64,000 nt of DNA from VRUE01 sp963728045 (GTDB lineage: Bacteria > Actinomycetota > Thermoleophilia > Solirubrobacterales > 70-9). Below the pieces are notes generated by a model, which searched no databases, was not told where the DNA came from, and saw only the letters and a program-made list of their open reading frames with translations. Below are positions 10,729 to 20,183 of this stretch, piece after piece. The stretch spans positions 1,116,001 through 1,180,000 of the forward strand of contig CAVSIE010000002.1 in the NCBI GenBank assembly GCA_963728045.1. The letters run 5' to 3'. The translations under genes and the position numbers were made by a program. Position 1 is the first letter of the stretch. Each line of letters starts with the position of its first letter.

Positions 10729-11271
10729 ACGGGCCCTTCGAGCCGAGTCTGTGAAATTGCTCACCCCCCGCGCCCGGCCGGCGTCGAAGCCCTCGCGATA
10801 GGTGCGGAGGAAGGCAGGGGGCAGCGGCTGCCCGCCGGGGCTGTAGCGGGCGGCGACGGCGAGGCGGCGGACCAGGTCGGCGTGGATGCCGTTGCTCTGC
10901 TCGGCGCCACGCTCGGCGGCCCCGAGCAGGTAGCCGAGCTGCAGGTTGGCGGTGCCGCCGGGATCCTGCCGCGCCTCGGCGTTGAGCTGGGTCGCGACGT
11001 CCAGCATCGTCCCCCCGATCGCCGCCAGGTCGCCGCCCTTCTGGTTCTCGGCCAGGCAATCGCTGATCGGCACCTCGCCGCTCAGCCTTACCTCACCGGG
11101 CGCATCGCCGAGGGCGGCGATGTAGGCGCGGGGCCCGTCGAGGCAGGCGACCGGCGTCTCGTCGCTCGTCTCGCCGCAGCCCGCAAGGAGAACCGCGAGT
11201 GCACAGAGCCCGCCGGAGAGGCGGACCAGATAACGGGCGGGTACCCAGAGCTTTCTCATTCGCAAAGCCAT
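10648..11271 (-). CDS. Small predicted lipoprotein
   Basis: The 207-residue protein has a basic N-terminus, a hydrophobic stretch and the lipobox LLAGC at about residues 28-32, so it should be lipid-anchored outside the membrane. The mature part is helical and polar with no domain I recognise. It starts at ATG 11271 (MALRMRKL; an alternative ATG is at 11259). The last 25 or so codons run into the 5' part of the cobalamin riboswitch. A one-base change near 10740 would instead end the protein at a TAG at 10724-10726, just before the aptamer, so the true C-terminus is uncertain. It may share transcripts with the riboswitch operon; a link to cobalamin is unproven. Confidence 0.6.
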   Translation of the reverse strand: MALRMRKLWVPARYLVRLSGGLCALAVLLAGCGETSDETPVACLDGPRAYIAALGDAPGEVRLSGEVPISDCLAENQKGGDLAAIGGTMLDVATQLNAEARQDPGGTANLQLGYLLGAAERGAEQSNGIHADLVRRLAVAARYSPGGQPLPPAFLRTYREGFDAGRARGVSNFTDSARRARVRVPPTRGAGNSGVNPGLTRSGVGDD

Positions 11272-11504
11272 TTCCCGCAGGTTATTGGCTGGACGGGCGG
11301 TTTGAGGAACACGATCTTTTTCTTGACAGTCTTGAACCACTGTTGTTTCAATCAAGCACAGTTCATGTACGAAACAGTTCAGTCCGCACAGGAAGCGGAC
11401 AGGGACAGGCAGCACCAGGGACTTAGGACAACCGAGCCTCGCGGGAGAGCCGCAGCAGGGAAGCGGCCAGCAGAGGGGCTCACGGGACAAGGAGAGAGAT
11501 TTCG

Positions 11505-12386
11505 ATGTTCTCGACGCTACGCAACCGCTTCGGCATCCCGGGAGTCATCTCGGTCATCGCCCTCGTCTTCGCCTTGGTTGGCGGCGCCTTCGCCGCCAAC
11601 AACCTCGGCGGCTCGGGCAAGGGCGCAACCGCCTCCGCCAAAAAAGCCGCTAAAGGTCCACGCGGCCCCAAGGGCCCCAAAGGCGCGACAGGAGCAGCAG
11701 GTCCCGCCGGGCCAGCCGGACCCGCTGGCGCCAAGGGCGACGCCGGAGCTGCCGGTGCCAACGGGCAGAACGGTGCCCCAGGCGCAGCCGGCAAAGACGG
11801 CAAAGGCGTCACCAGTGCCTCCTTCGAAGGCACTAACGAACCCGCAGGTGAACCCTGTAAAGAAGCCGGCGGCGTCGAATTCAAATCGGCCAGTTCGACG
11901 ACCTATGCGTGTAACGGAGCAAACGGCAAAGACGGCGAACCGTGGACAGCAGGAGGAACTCTGCCGACGGGCGCGACGATGACCGGCGCTTGGAGCGTTT
12001 CCGCCACTCTGGCGGGCACGCCCAAAACCGAATTCACAGGCCCCTCTCTCCACATAGCCGAGGTGCCTATCTCTTTCCCCATCCCTCTCAATGCTCCAAT
12101 TCCGTTTGCTGAAGCTGCGCGCGCTATATACGTCGAACCAAATGACACGACCACCCCGCACTGCAGTGCTTCCCCGATCGATGGCACTGTGGAAGACCCC
12201 AAAGCAGAGAGCGGTTACCTCTGTGTTTACGCATCACAAAGTGGCATAGGCGCTTTTACTACTGAGCCTACGTTCCCGTTCATTTCGGCAGCGTTTTCTA
12301 GTGTGGTCGGCCGATACGGCACCAACCTTCGACTCAAAATTTCCGAAGACACCGTTGGTTATGGGTCCTGGGCAGTTACTGGCTAG
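11505..12386 (+). CDS. Exported collagen-like repeat protein
   Basis: The 293-residue protein starts at ATG behind AAGGAGAG. Residues 8-32 form a hydrophobic export or anchor segment ending GGAFAANN. Residues about 50-105 are some seventeen Gly-X-Y triplets (GPRGPKGPKGATGAAGPAG and on), a collagen-like triple-helix stalk. The remaining 190 residues form a globular C-terminal head with four Cys and no recognised domain. Collagen-like bacterial proteins are usually surface stalks or adhesins. It opens a plus-strand cluster of giant exported proteins. Confidence 0.8.
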   Translation: MFSTLRNRFGIPGVISVIALVFALVGGAFAANNLGGSGKGATASAKKAAKGPRGPKGPKGATGAAGPAGPAGPAGAKGDAGAAGANGQNGAPGAAGKDGKGVTSASFEGTNEPAGEPCKEAGGVEFKSASSTTYACNGANGKDGEPWTAGGTLPTGATMTGAWSVSATLAGTPKTEFTGPSLHIAEVPISFPIPLNAPIPFAEAARAIYVEPNDTTTPHCSASPIDGTVEDPKAESGYLCVYASQSGIGAFTTEPTFPFISAAFSSVVGRYGTNLRLKISEDTVGYGSWAVTG

Positions 12387-12445
12387 CTCACGATTTTAAT
12401 CGCTACGTAACTATCGACCTCAATGAGAAGCGAAGAGGAAGTCGA

Positions 12446-15400
12446 ATGACAACCGACGTAAAGTCGCATGCCACTGGACTAAATGTTGGTTCGTTTGGCG
12501 CCGCAGCTCTAGCACTACTCACCGTTGTACTGACCCTTGCACTTCTCGGCACGCTCCTACCCAGCCCTGCTTCGGCCCGTACCACCCGCCTGCACGAGGG
12601 CTCCTTTGGGTTCTTCAAACGGGGGTTTGGCTCTCCGACTCCCGAAGCGTTGGCCGTCGACCAATCAAATGGCGATATCTACGTCACCAGCCGAAGCATT
12701 GAGTCGGCCGAAGGATCCCAACCCATAGTTTCGCGCTTCAATTCCGCTGGCGCCCCTAAAAACTTCACCGCTGGACCCGATGCGGGTACCAACACTCTCA
12801 CCGGTTTTCCTGCTTCGACGGTTTCAGTTGCCATCGACAACTCCGGTGGACCCTTGAACGGCACTGTCTATGCCGCGGTTGGCGGTCTAGCCTCTAATGC
12901 TAAATTCGCAGCAGCAGTGAAAGTTTTCGCTGGCAGTGGCGCCAGCCTTGGCACTATCAACGGAACCGGCATCCCCAGTGGGAAATTCAGTCGCGAAAAC
13001 TGTGGAGCTGCCGTCGACCAGTCAAGCGGTGCGCTCTACATTGCAGCCCCGGGAAATATCTGGCGCTATACGCCCTCTTCTCCTTCGGGTGCAATCGACG
13101 ACGCGGATTACACGCTCACCGGCATCACTGTCGATCACCCCTGCGACCTCGCCGCCGGTTCCGGCAGCGTCTACGCGCGCACTCACGTCGGCACATCACC
13201 GTCTGATGCCATCGACCGCTACGCGGCCTCCTCCTTCACCACTGACTTCTCCAACGAGCCGGTACCCACCACTATCGACACCGGCAAACTCGACCCTGCT
13301 CGCGCAGCCATCGCGGTCGATCCCAAAAACGGCGACCTCTACCTCAACAGGGGCAGCCGGGTGTCTGTCTTTGACTCCGCCGGCCTCCCCCTCTACGACT
13401 TCGGCGCCCCTGCTTATTTCAACCAATCCGAAGCCATAGCGGTCAAGAGCGCCGTCTCAGGGCCCGCCGCCAAAGTCTATGTCGCCGATCCTGGCCTTGG
13501 CCCTGGAGGAGTCCACGAGGTCGACGTCTTCGCCGGCCTGACCAAAGTCCAGACCTTCACACACAAAGGCGCCCCCGACGCCAGCATCGGCTCAGACGGC
13601 ACCTCAAGCACCGCCTTCTCCATCGGCGCCCCGGGGCCGCTCGCCTTCGACCAAGCCACCCGCCGTCTTTACGCCGCCGACGGGGGAGTGCCGGGCATCT
13701 ACGGCTTCGGCGCCTCCTCCCCTCCCGCCTTCCCACCGCAGGGCGGCTTCTCGCCGCTCGGCACCGCCGCCCTCGACACAGGCTCGGGCCTGGCGGTGGA
13801 CAACACTGCGCTCGCCTCGGCAGGCAACCTCTATCTGGCCTCGCAGAGCACCGACCTGCTCTACGGCTGGAACGCGGCAGGAACACCGCTTGGAGGAGCC
13901 TTCCCGGTCGATCCAGCCACCAGCCCCGGAGCTCCAGACGGCTCGCCGAAGAACCTCTGCGGCTCGGCCGTCGACTCGCAAGGAAACGTCTGGGTCTCGA
14001 ACTCATCCACCAAACGCATCCTCAAGTACAGCTCCGCGGGAGTATCGCTTCCGGGGTCGATCGACACCTCGGCCCTGGGCAGCCCCTGCAACCTAGCCTT
14101 CGACTCCGACGATGACCTCTACGTCGGCATCGACGGCACCGAAGCCCACAAAAGCGGTGTCTGGAAGTACACCGCGTCAAGCGGCTACTCATCGGCAACC
14201 CGTGTTGCCCAGGAACGCCCCAACGCGATCTTCGCGGTTGACCCCTCCACCGATCGCCTCTACGCCGCCAGGGGAGGTGCGGTCGAGGTATACGAGTCAA
14301 GCGGACAGCTGTTCGACGAATTCGCCCTCGGCAGCGCCGTCGGCGCGGTCAGCGGCATCGCGGTAGACGCGACCAACGACTTCGTCTACGTCGCCGACAA
14401 AGCCAACGGCAAGGTGCATGCCTTCCCACCGGGCCTCCTCTTCCCCGAAGTCGCCACCCGCCCGGCCACCGCCCCCACCAACACGACCATGGCCCTGAAT
14501 GGGCTGGTCAACACCCAGGCCATCGCTCTCAGCGACTGCCACTTCGAGTACGTCACCGAGCTGGCCTTCGGCAAAACCGGTTTCAGCGATCTCAGCTCCG
14601 GCGGCAGCGTGCCCTGCACCCCCGCCGCCGGCTCGATCCCGCTCGACCTCGAGGATCACCCAGTCTCGGGCACCGCCACCGGACTAGTCAAGGACACCCG
14701 CTTCCGCTTCCGCCTCTCCGCCGCCAATGCCGACGGCACTACAGTCTCCTCTGACGCCGGTTTCACAACCGCCGGCCCGCCCCTGGTCGAGACCACAGGC
14801 TCGCCGGTAAGAAGCACTACCACCGCCCGGCTCGAGGGCCGCGTCTACGCGGCCCGCGCCGCGACGACCTATCGCTTCGAGTACGGCGCCGAGGGCCCCT
14901 GCGACGCCAACCCCTGCGAGTCGACCGAGGCCCACTCCGCCGGCTCCGGCAACGCGTATCAGCTCGTCTCCCAGCAGCTCGAAGACCTCGAGCCGAGCAC
15001 CACCTACCACTACCGGGTGATCGCCGATAACGGGAATCCGCTCGGCCCTGCCATCGGCAACGGCGTGACCGTGACCACGCGCGCCTCAGACGCGACGCTC
15101 TCCCACGGCGACTTCCCTGGCCCGCCCGGATCGGATCGCGCCTACGAGCTGGTCAGCCTGCCCGATACCGGTGGCAACCCTGTCGCGGGAGCTTATGCCG
15201 TCTCTGACAATGGCGATCGAGTTTTCTACAGAGTCCTAGGTGGCACCCCTATCTCCAACACAGGCACAGCATTCAACGTTGTCTATAGCGAACGCTTGGA
15301 AACTGCTGCGCACGAGGGTGGGTGGCGTTCGCAGAACATTGGACCGTCGCGTGATCAACTTGTCGCGAATGCCTGGGAAGAACCCCCTATCGGCAAGTCC

Positions 15401-16918
15401 GACCTCTCCGATCAGGTAATGGTCAACGTTGACCCCGTCAGCGCCATTGGCGTGGTATGGCGTCTGCGGCCCGGACAACCAGCTACCAAGGTCTATGAGT
15501 TCGTCAACGGTTCAGAAGGAGTATTCGCCTCGAAAGACGGCTCCCGAGTCCTCGGAACCAGCAACAAATCTCTGGATCCGGCCAATCCTGTGGCGAGCGG
15601 CGGATCTAACGTGTATGACGTAACCTCGGGCGTTCCTCGTTTCGCTGGCCTGCTACCTGACGGTTCGGTTCCAGCTTGCGGCAGCTCGTCTGGGGAACCA
15701 TCCCCAGACGGGTCACTCTTCTTCTTCGCAAGCTGCGGCAACTTCTACATCCGGGACTTTGATGCCGAACAGACCAAGCTGATCAGTTCCGGCAACTTTA
15801 ACTTCGTTGAGTCGACGCTCAATGCGATCTTTCTCAGGACCGAGCAGGGCCTTGAGGCTGGCGATACGGGCGGTAGCGATGTTTATCGCTACCGCATCGA
15901 CGACGAAACGCTGAAATGCGTCACCTGTGTTGCGCCAAGCCTCGACGCCGAAGTCGCGCAGGTCGTGGTTGCCGACGACGGCTCGCGAGTCTACTTCACC
16001 ACCTCCAACGTGCTCCTCCCCGGCGCCACCACACCCGGTATCTACCGCGTCGATGTCGACAGCGGCGATCTCGCCTACGTCTCGACCGCCCCGTCGGGAG
16101 ATGCCGCAATCGGCAAGCGCCCGTACGAGGGCCAAGCGATGACCTCCGACGGCTCAGCGCTCGTCTTCGCCTCCACCGATCCAGACATGAACTCAATAGG
16201 TGGCCAGCAGAACGGCGGCACTCGACAGTACTACCGCTACGACGATCGCGACCGCTCGCTCACCTGCCTCTCCTGCCCCCAGGACGGCAGCATCCCGGTC
16301 GATTCGGTTCGACTCAACTTGGGCGATGAGATAGGTCAGCTTGGCAAACCAGGCGCCAACAAGACAATGCTCTCTGCCGATGGGCGAATCTTCGCCTTCG
16401 CCACCACCACGCCCCTGCTCCACGCTGATCAAAACAGCGCTCGCCCCGGGCAGTCCCCCAGTGTTGGTGGCGACGTTTATGAGTGGCGCGACGGGCGTCT
16501 GTTGCTGGTCACCGATGGCCTGACCAATTGGTCGGGGGGCCCACCCCAAGCTTCCGCGATTACCCCCAGCGGCAATGACATTTTCTTTATTGCCGCCACC
16601 CAATACACCCAGGATGCCCTAGACGGCTATTTGCGTGTCTACGACGCAAGGATCGGCGGGGGCTTCGAGTTCCCTGTTCCACCCAGGCCCTGTCCCCTGG
16701 AGGTCTGCCAGGGTATCCCCAAGGGCGCGCCGGAGGAACAGGCGCCGGGCACCGGCAGCTTTGTTGGATCGGGCAATGCGACCAGGGCTACCACGCCCCG
16801 AACTTGTCCCAAAGGCCGCCACAAAGCGCGCAGGGGTGGCAAGACGCGCTGCGTGAAAAGCCAGGGCAAAAAGCCCAACCGCAAGCGAGCCAAGCACGAC
16901 CGGAGGGCCCAACGATGA
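12446..16918 (+). CDS. Giant secreted NHL/beta-propeller protein with FN3-like module
   Basis: The 1490-residue protein has a hydrophobic signal segment ending near LLPSPASA. Residues about 60-670 are repeats of the NHL/SMP-30 kind, with recurring blocks like GIAVDATNDFVYVAD, AIAVDPKNGDLYL and LAFDQATRRLYAAD, which form beta-propeller blades. Residues about 670-880 hold FN3-like modules (TYRFEYGAEGPCDANPC, then PSTTYHYRVIADNG). Residues 890-1430 form a second propeller-like region (VYFTTSNVLLPG, IYRVDVDSGDLAYVS). The tail is basic and resembles KGRHKARRGGKTRC. The stop overlaps the next ATG by four bases (ATGA), so the next gene is coupled. Probably a cell-surface binding protein; ligand unknown. 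Confidence 0.75.
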   Translation: MTTDVKSHATGLNVGSFGAAALALLTVVLTLALLGTLLPSPASARTTRLHEGSFGFFKRGFGSPTPEALAVDQSNGDIYVTSRSIESAEGSQPIVSRFNSAGAPKNFTAGPDAGTNTLTGFPASTVSVAIDNSGGPLNGTVYAAVGGLASNAKFAAAVKVFAGSGASLGTINGTGIPSGKFSRENCGAAVDQSSGALYIAAPGNIWRYTPSSPSGAIDDADYTLTGITVDHPCDLAAGSGSVYARTHVGTSPSDAIDRYAASSFTTDFSNEPVPTTIDTGKLDPARAAIAVDPKNGDLYLNRGSRVSVFDSAGLPLYDFGAPAYFNQSEAIAVKSAVSGPAAKVYVADPGLGPGGVHEVDVFAGLTKVQTFTHKGAPDASIGSDGTSSTAFSIGAPGPLAFDQATRRLYAADGGVPGIYGFGASSPPAFPPQGGFSPLGTAALDTGSGLAVDNTALASAGNLYLASQSTDLLYGWNAAGTPLGGAFPVDPATSPGAPDGSPKNLCGSAVDSQGNVWVSNSSTKRILKYSSAGVSLPGSIDTSALGSPCNLAFDSDDDLYVGIDGTEAHKSGVWKYTASSGYSSATRVAQERPNAIFAVDPSTDRLYAARGGAVEVYESSGQLFDEFALGSAVGAVSGIAVDATNDFVYVADKANGKVHAFPPGLLFPEVATRPATAPTNTTMALNGLVNTQAIALSDCHFEYVTELAFGKTGFSDLSSGGSVPCTPAAGSIPLDLEDHPVSGTATGLVKDTRFRFRLSAANADGTTVSSDAGFTTAGPPLVETTGSPVRSTTTARLEGRVYAARAATTYRFEYGAEGPCDANPCESTEAHSAGSGNAYQLVSQQLEDLEPSTTYHYRVIADNGNPLGPAIGNGVTVTTRASDATLSHGDFPGPPGSDRAYELVSLPDTGGNPVAGAYAVSDNGDRVFYRVLGGTPISNTGTAFNVVYSERLETAAHEGGWRSQNIGPSRDQLVANAWEEPPIGKSDLSDQVMVNVDPVSAIGVVWRLRPGQPATKVYEFVNGSEGVFASKDGSRVLGTSNKSLDPANPVASGGSNVYDVTSGVPRFAGLLPDGSVPACGSSSGEPSPDGSLFFFASCGNFYIRDFDAEQTKLISSGNFNFVESTLNAIFLRTEQGLEAGDTGGSDVYRYRIDDETLKCVTCVAPSLDAEVAQVVVADDGSRVYFTTSNVLLPGATTPGIYRVDVDSGDLAYVSTAPSGDAAIGKRPYEGQAMTSDGSALVFASTDPDMNSIGGQQNGGTRQYYRYDDRDRSLTCLSCPQDGSIPVDSVRLNLGDEIGQLGKPGANKTMLSADGRIFAFATTTPLLHADQNSARPGQSPSVGGDVYEWRDGRLLLVTDGLTNWSGGPPQASAITPSGNDIFFIAATQYTQDALDGYLRVYDARIGGGFEFPVPPRPCPLEVCQGIPKGAPEEQAPGTGSFVGSGNATRATTPRTCPKGRHKARRGGKTRCVKSQGKKPNRKRAKHDRRAQR

Positions 16919-19900
16919 AGCTCCGACGCCTCGCACTTCTCACCTCGCTCGGCGCCCTGGGCCTGATCGCAGCCGCCCCTGCTAGCGCCGAGGTGATCTG
17001 GAACCTCGACCTGCATCACAACGAGACCAACTTCGCCCCCGGTCAGACCGGCCAGTACTGGGTGGACCTCCAGAACGTGGGAGACACTGACAGCTCCGGC
17101 CCGATAACGCTGAAAGTGACCCTGCCCGGTGGTGTCACACGCAATGCCGTGCGTCAACTCGTTAATTTCGTGAAAACGGCCTGGAGTTGTCCCGGTTCGG
17201 TGGGAGATACCTCCTTCACCTGCACCCTCGACCAATCGATCAAAGCCCATTGGCGCAATCACGACTACCCGGACGCGCTTCTTCTTTCGGTAAACGTTAC
17301 TGGCGCTGAGGGGGTCCGCACTGCCTCGGCCAAAGTCGAAGGCGGTAGCGCAGTGGCTGTGGCAACGACCAAAGAGCAAACCCCGGTTAGCGCCGAACCG
17401 GCGCCGTTCGGCATCTTCGCACCCAGTTTCCTGCCCGACTTCTTCACCTCCGACGGCGTAACGGCCGAACGCGAAGCGGGCGCCCATCCCGACCTTCTTA
17501 CCACACCTTTCGACTTCAACACAGTCGTTCTCACACCTGTGTTGGACCGCGAAGGCAAGGTCCCGGCCGGTAATATCCGCAATCTGCATGTCGACGCCCC
17601 GCCGGGTTTTGTCGGCAACCCGACCGCGGTTGGCGAGTGTACTCAGGCTGACTTCACGGTCAACAGATGTCCACCCTCAAGCCAGGTTGGACAGATCTAC
17701 GTTGACACTATCGCTATTGCCCCTGAATCAACTCGATTCTTCTCGATACCTGCCGCCGTCTTCAACCTTCTTCACCCGCGTGGAGTGGTCACCGATCTCG
17801 GTTTCGCTTTTGCCGGCAACCCCGTCCATATTAAAGCCAGCCTTGATCCATCGAACCGCTACGCGATTACCACCGAGGTTTCGCAGATCAACGAGACTCT
17901 GCCGCCGTTCAATCAAAAGCTGACACTGTGGGGGATACCAGCGGACAAAAGCCACGACTTTGAGCGTGCCTGCCCCGAGACCAGCCCTGCTCCTGGATGC
18001 ACCACCGACTTCGAGCCAAAGCCCTTCCTCTCCCTCCCCTCTCAGTGCGACGAAGACAACACCTGGCGCCTTCACCACTACGACTCCTGGCAGAACACAG
18101 GCGTCTACGGCCCCGACATTACCTACACCACACCGGGCAGGATGACCGACTGCGACCGCCCGCGCTTCGAACCCGAGGTCGAGATCGAACCGACCGGCAA
18201 GCAGGCCAACACGCCGACCGGCCTCGACGTCCACGTCAAAGTCGCACAGAACGAAAACCCGAACGCTCTGGCGACGCCGCCGGTGAAGAGGACTGTCGTG
18301 ACGCTGCCTGAGGGGATGAGCTTCTCGCCTTCCTTCGCCGACGGGCTACAGAGCTGCAGCCTCGCCCAGATCAAGCTCTTCACCAACGACCCGATCGCCT
18401 GTCCGCCGGCATCTCGGATCGGCGAAGTAGAGCTGCATACGCCGCTCCTGCCCAAATCGGCGGAGGGCTCGATGTACTTGGCCTCGCAGAAGGACAACCC
18501 TTTCAGCTCGACCTTCGCCCTCTACCTAGTCCTCGAGGACACCGAAGAACGCGGCGCCCTGATCAAGATCCCGGGCAAGATCGATGTCCATCCAACGACA
18601 GGTCAGATCACGACCACCTTCGATGAGACGCCGCAGTTCCCCTTCGACGACCTGACGCTGAAGTTCAGAAGCGGTCCCAGGGCTCCCCTGATCAACCCGC
18701 CTTCCTGCGGCACCCACACGATCGGCGTCCAGGTCGCCTCCTACGCCCAGCCGACGGAGTTGATCGACGTTTCCAACACCTACCAGGTGAGTGAAGGCCC
18801 GAACGGGACGCCGTGCCCACCGAACTCGGCACACAGGCCCTTTGCGCCGGAGTTTTCAGGAGGGACGCTCAATCCGGTCGCCGGCAGCTACTCGACCTTC
18901 CTCTTCCGTCTCTCGCGGGACGACTCCGAACAAGAGCTGAGCCAAGTCACCACGGTCCTGCCACCGGGCCTGGTCGCCAAGATCGCCGGCATCCCCTTCT
19001 GCCCGGAGCCGGCGATCGCCTCGATCTCAGAAGCCGAGGGAGCGGGCCAAGGAGAGCTCAGCGCCCCGGCCTGCCCGCCATCGAGCCAGATCGGCACGAT
19101 CTCAGCAGGTCTCGGAGCAGGCCCAGGTCCCAACTACTTCGGCGGCAAGGTCTACCTCGCTGGGCCCTATAAAGGCTCGCCTTTGAGTCTTGCCTTCATC
19201 GCCCCCGGCATCGCCGGCCCCTTCGACCTCGGCAACGTCGTAGTGAGAGCAGCGATCAGGGTCAACCCTGAGACGGCGGAAGTCACGGCCGTTTCAGACC
19301 CCTTCCCGACAATCCTGCACGGCGTGATCCTCAGAGCGAGGGACATCCGCCTTCGCATCGACAAGCCAGAGACCACGATCAACCCGACCAGCTGCGAACG
19401 GATGGCGCTTGAGGGCCAGATCTCCGGAGTGGGAGGGAGCATCCTCACCACTGCAGACGACTTCCTCTTCTCGACCTCGCACCCCTTCCAGGTCGGCAGC
19501 TGCTCAGACCTCATCTTCAAACCCAAGCTCTCCTTTCGCCTCTACGGCGGCACGAAGCGAGGCGGCCACCCGAGGTTGAAAGCGATGGTCCAGATGCCCG
19601 CTGGAGGCGCCAACATCGCAAAAGCCTCCGTTGCCCTTCCCAGGTCGGAGTTCCTCGACCAGAGCCACATCGGCACCGTCTGCACCAGGGTCCAGTTCGC
19701 AGCCAACAGCTGCCCAGCGGCATCGATCTACGGCAAAGCCGCGGTGAAGACGCCATTGCTCGACGAAGTCCTCTCCGGCCCGATCTACCTCAGATCCTCC
19801 GACAACCTCCTCCCAGACCTGGTAGTTGCCTTCAGAGGAGGACGAGTCGACTTCAACCTGGTCGGAAGGATCGACTCGATCAAAGGCGGGATCAGGAACA

Positions 19901-20115
19901 CCTTCGACCTCGTCCCCGACGCCCCGGTCACCTGGGCCTCCTTCGACTTCCTCGGCGGCAAGAAGGGCCTTTTGATCAACAGCCGCAACCTCTGCGCGAG
20001 GACCTACAGGGCAACGGCCAAATTCACCGCCCACAACGGCGAGAAGCTCACGATCAATCCGCCGATGCAAAACAGCTGCAAGAAAGTCAGGAAAGCCAAG
20101 AAGAAACGCAAGTAG
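16915..20115 (+). CDS. Giant secreted protein with four repeated Cys-containing modules
   Basis: The 1066-residue protein starts at the ATG overlapping the previous stop; a longer in-frame reading upstream is rejected because it lacks a signal peptide. The signal peptide ends PASA. After a first Ig-like domain (to about residue 170) four copies of a module follow, each with an LP-x-G opening, a Cys, then CP-x-S-x-IG: PPGFVGNPTAVGEC with CPPSSQVGQI; LPEGMSFSPSFADG with CPPASRIGEV; LPPGLVAKIAGIPFC with CPPSSQIGTI; and a shorter last copy with CPAASIYGKA. It ends in a basic tail. I do not recognise a named family. Co-transcribed with the propeller gene; likely part of one envelope structure. Confidence 0.7.
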   Translation: MKLRRLALLTSLGALGLIAAAPASAEVIWNLDLHHNETNFAPGQTGQYWVDLQNVGDTDSSGPITLKVTLPGGVTRNAVRQLVNFVKTAWSCPGSVGDTSFTCTLDQSIKAHWRNHDYPDALLLSVNVTGAEGVRTASAKVEGGSAVAVATTKEQTPVSAEPAPFGIFAPSFLPDFFTSDGVTAEREAGAHPDLLTTPFDFNTVVLTPVLDREGKVPAGNIRNLHVDAPPGFVGNPTAVGECTQADFTVNRCPPSSQVGQIYVDTIAIAPESTRFFSIPAAVFNLLHPRGVVTDLGFAFAGNPVHIKASLDPSNRYAITTEVSQINETLPPFNQKLTLWGIPADKSHDFERACPETSPAPGCTTDFEPKPFLSLPSQCDEDNTWRLHHYDSWQNTGVYGPDITYTTPGRMTDCDRPRFEPEVEIEPTGKQANTPTGLDVHVKVAQNENPNALATPPVKRTVVTLPEGMSFSPSFADGLQSCSLAQIKLFTNDPIACPPASRIGEVELHTPLLPKSAEGSMYLASQKDNPFSSTFALYLVLEDTEERGALIKIPGKIDVHPTTGQITTTFDETPQFPFDDLTLKFRSGPRAPLINPPSCGTHTIGVQVASYAQPTELIDVSNTYQVSEGPNGTPCPPNSAHRPFAPEFSGGTLNPVAGSYSTFLFRLSRDDSEQELSQVTTVLPPGLVAKIAGIPFCPEPAIASISEAEGAGQGELSAPACPPSSQIGTISAGLGAGPGPNYFGGKVYLAGPYKGSPLSLAFIAPGIAGPFDLGNVVVRAAIRVNPETAEVTAVSDPFPTILHGVILRARDIRLRIDKPETTINPTSCERMALEGQISGVGGSILTTADDFLFSTSHPFQVGSCSDLIFKPKLSFRLYGGTKRGGHPRLKAMVQMPAGGANIAKASVALPRSEFLDQSHIGTVCTRVQFAANSCPAASIYGKAAVKTPLLDEVLSGPIYLRSSDNLLPDLVVAFRGGRVDFNLVGRIDSIKGGIRNTFDLVPDAPVTWASFDFLGGKKGLLINSRNLCARTYRATAKFTAHNGEKLTINPPMQNSCKKVRKAKKKRK

Positions 20116-20183
20116 CACCAGCACCAACCAGTCGACCAGTCACATAGCCCAGGCATGAGTTGCCGGGCAGGGGAGGCACAGCA

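Noticed and set aside
11660..11820. Tandem short repeats as a possible CRISPR or minisatellite
   Set aside because: They are Gly-X-Y codons of a collagen-like stalk, in frame.
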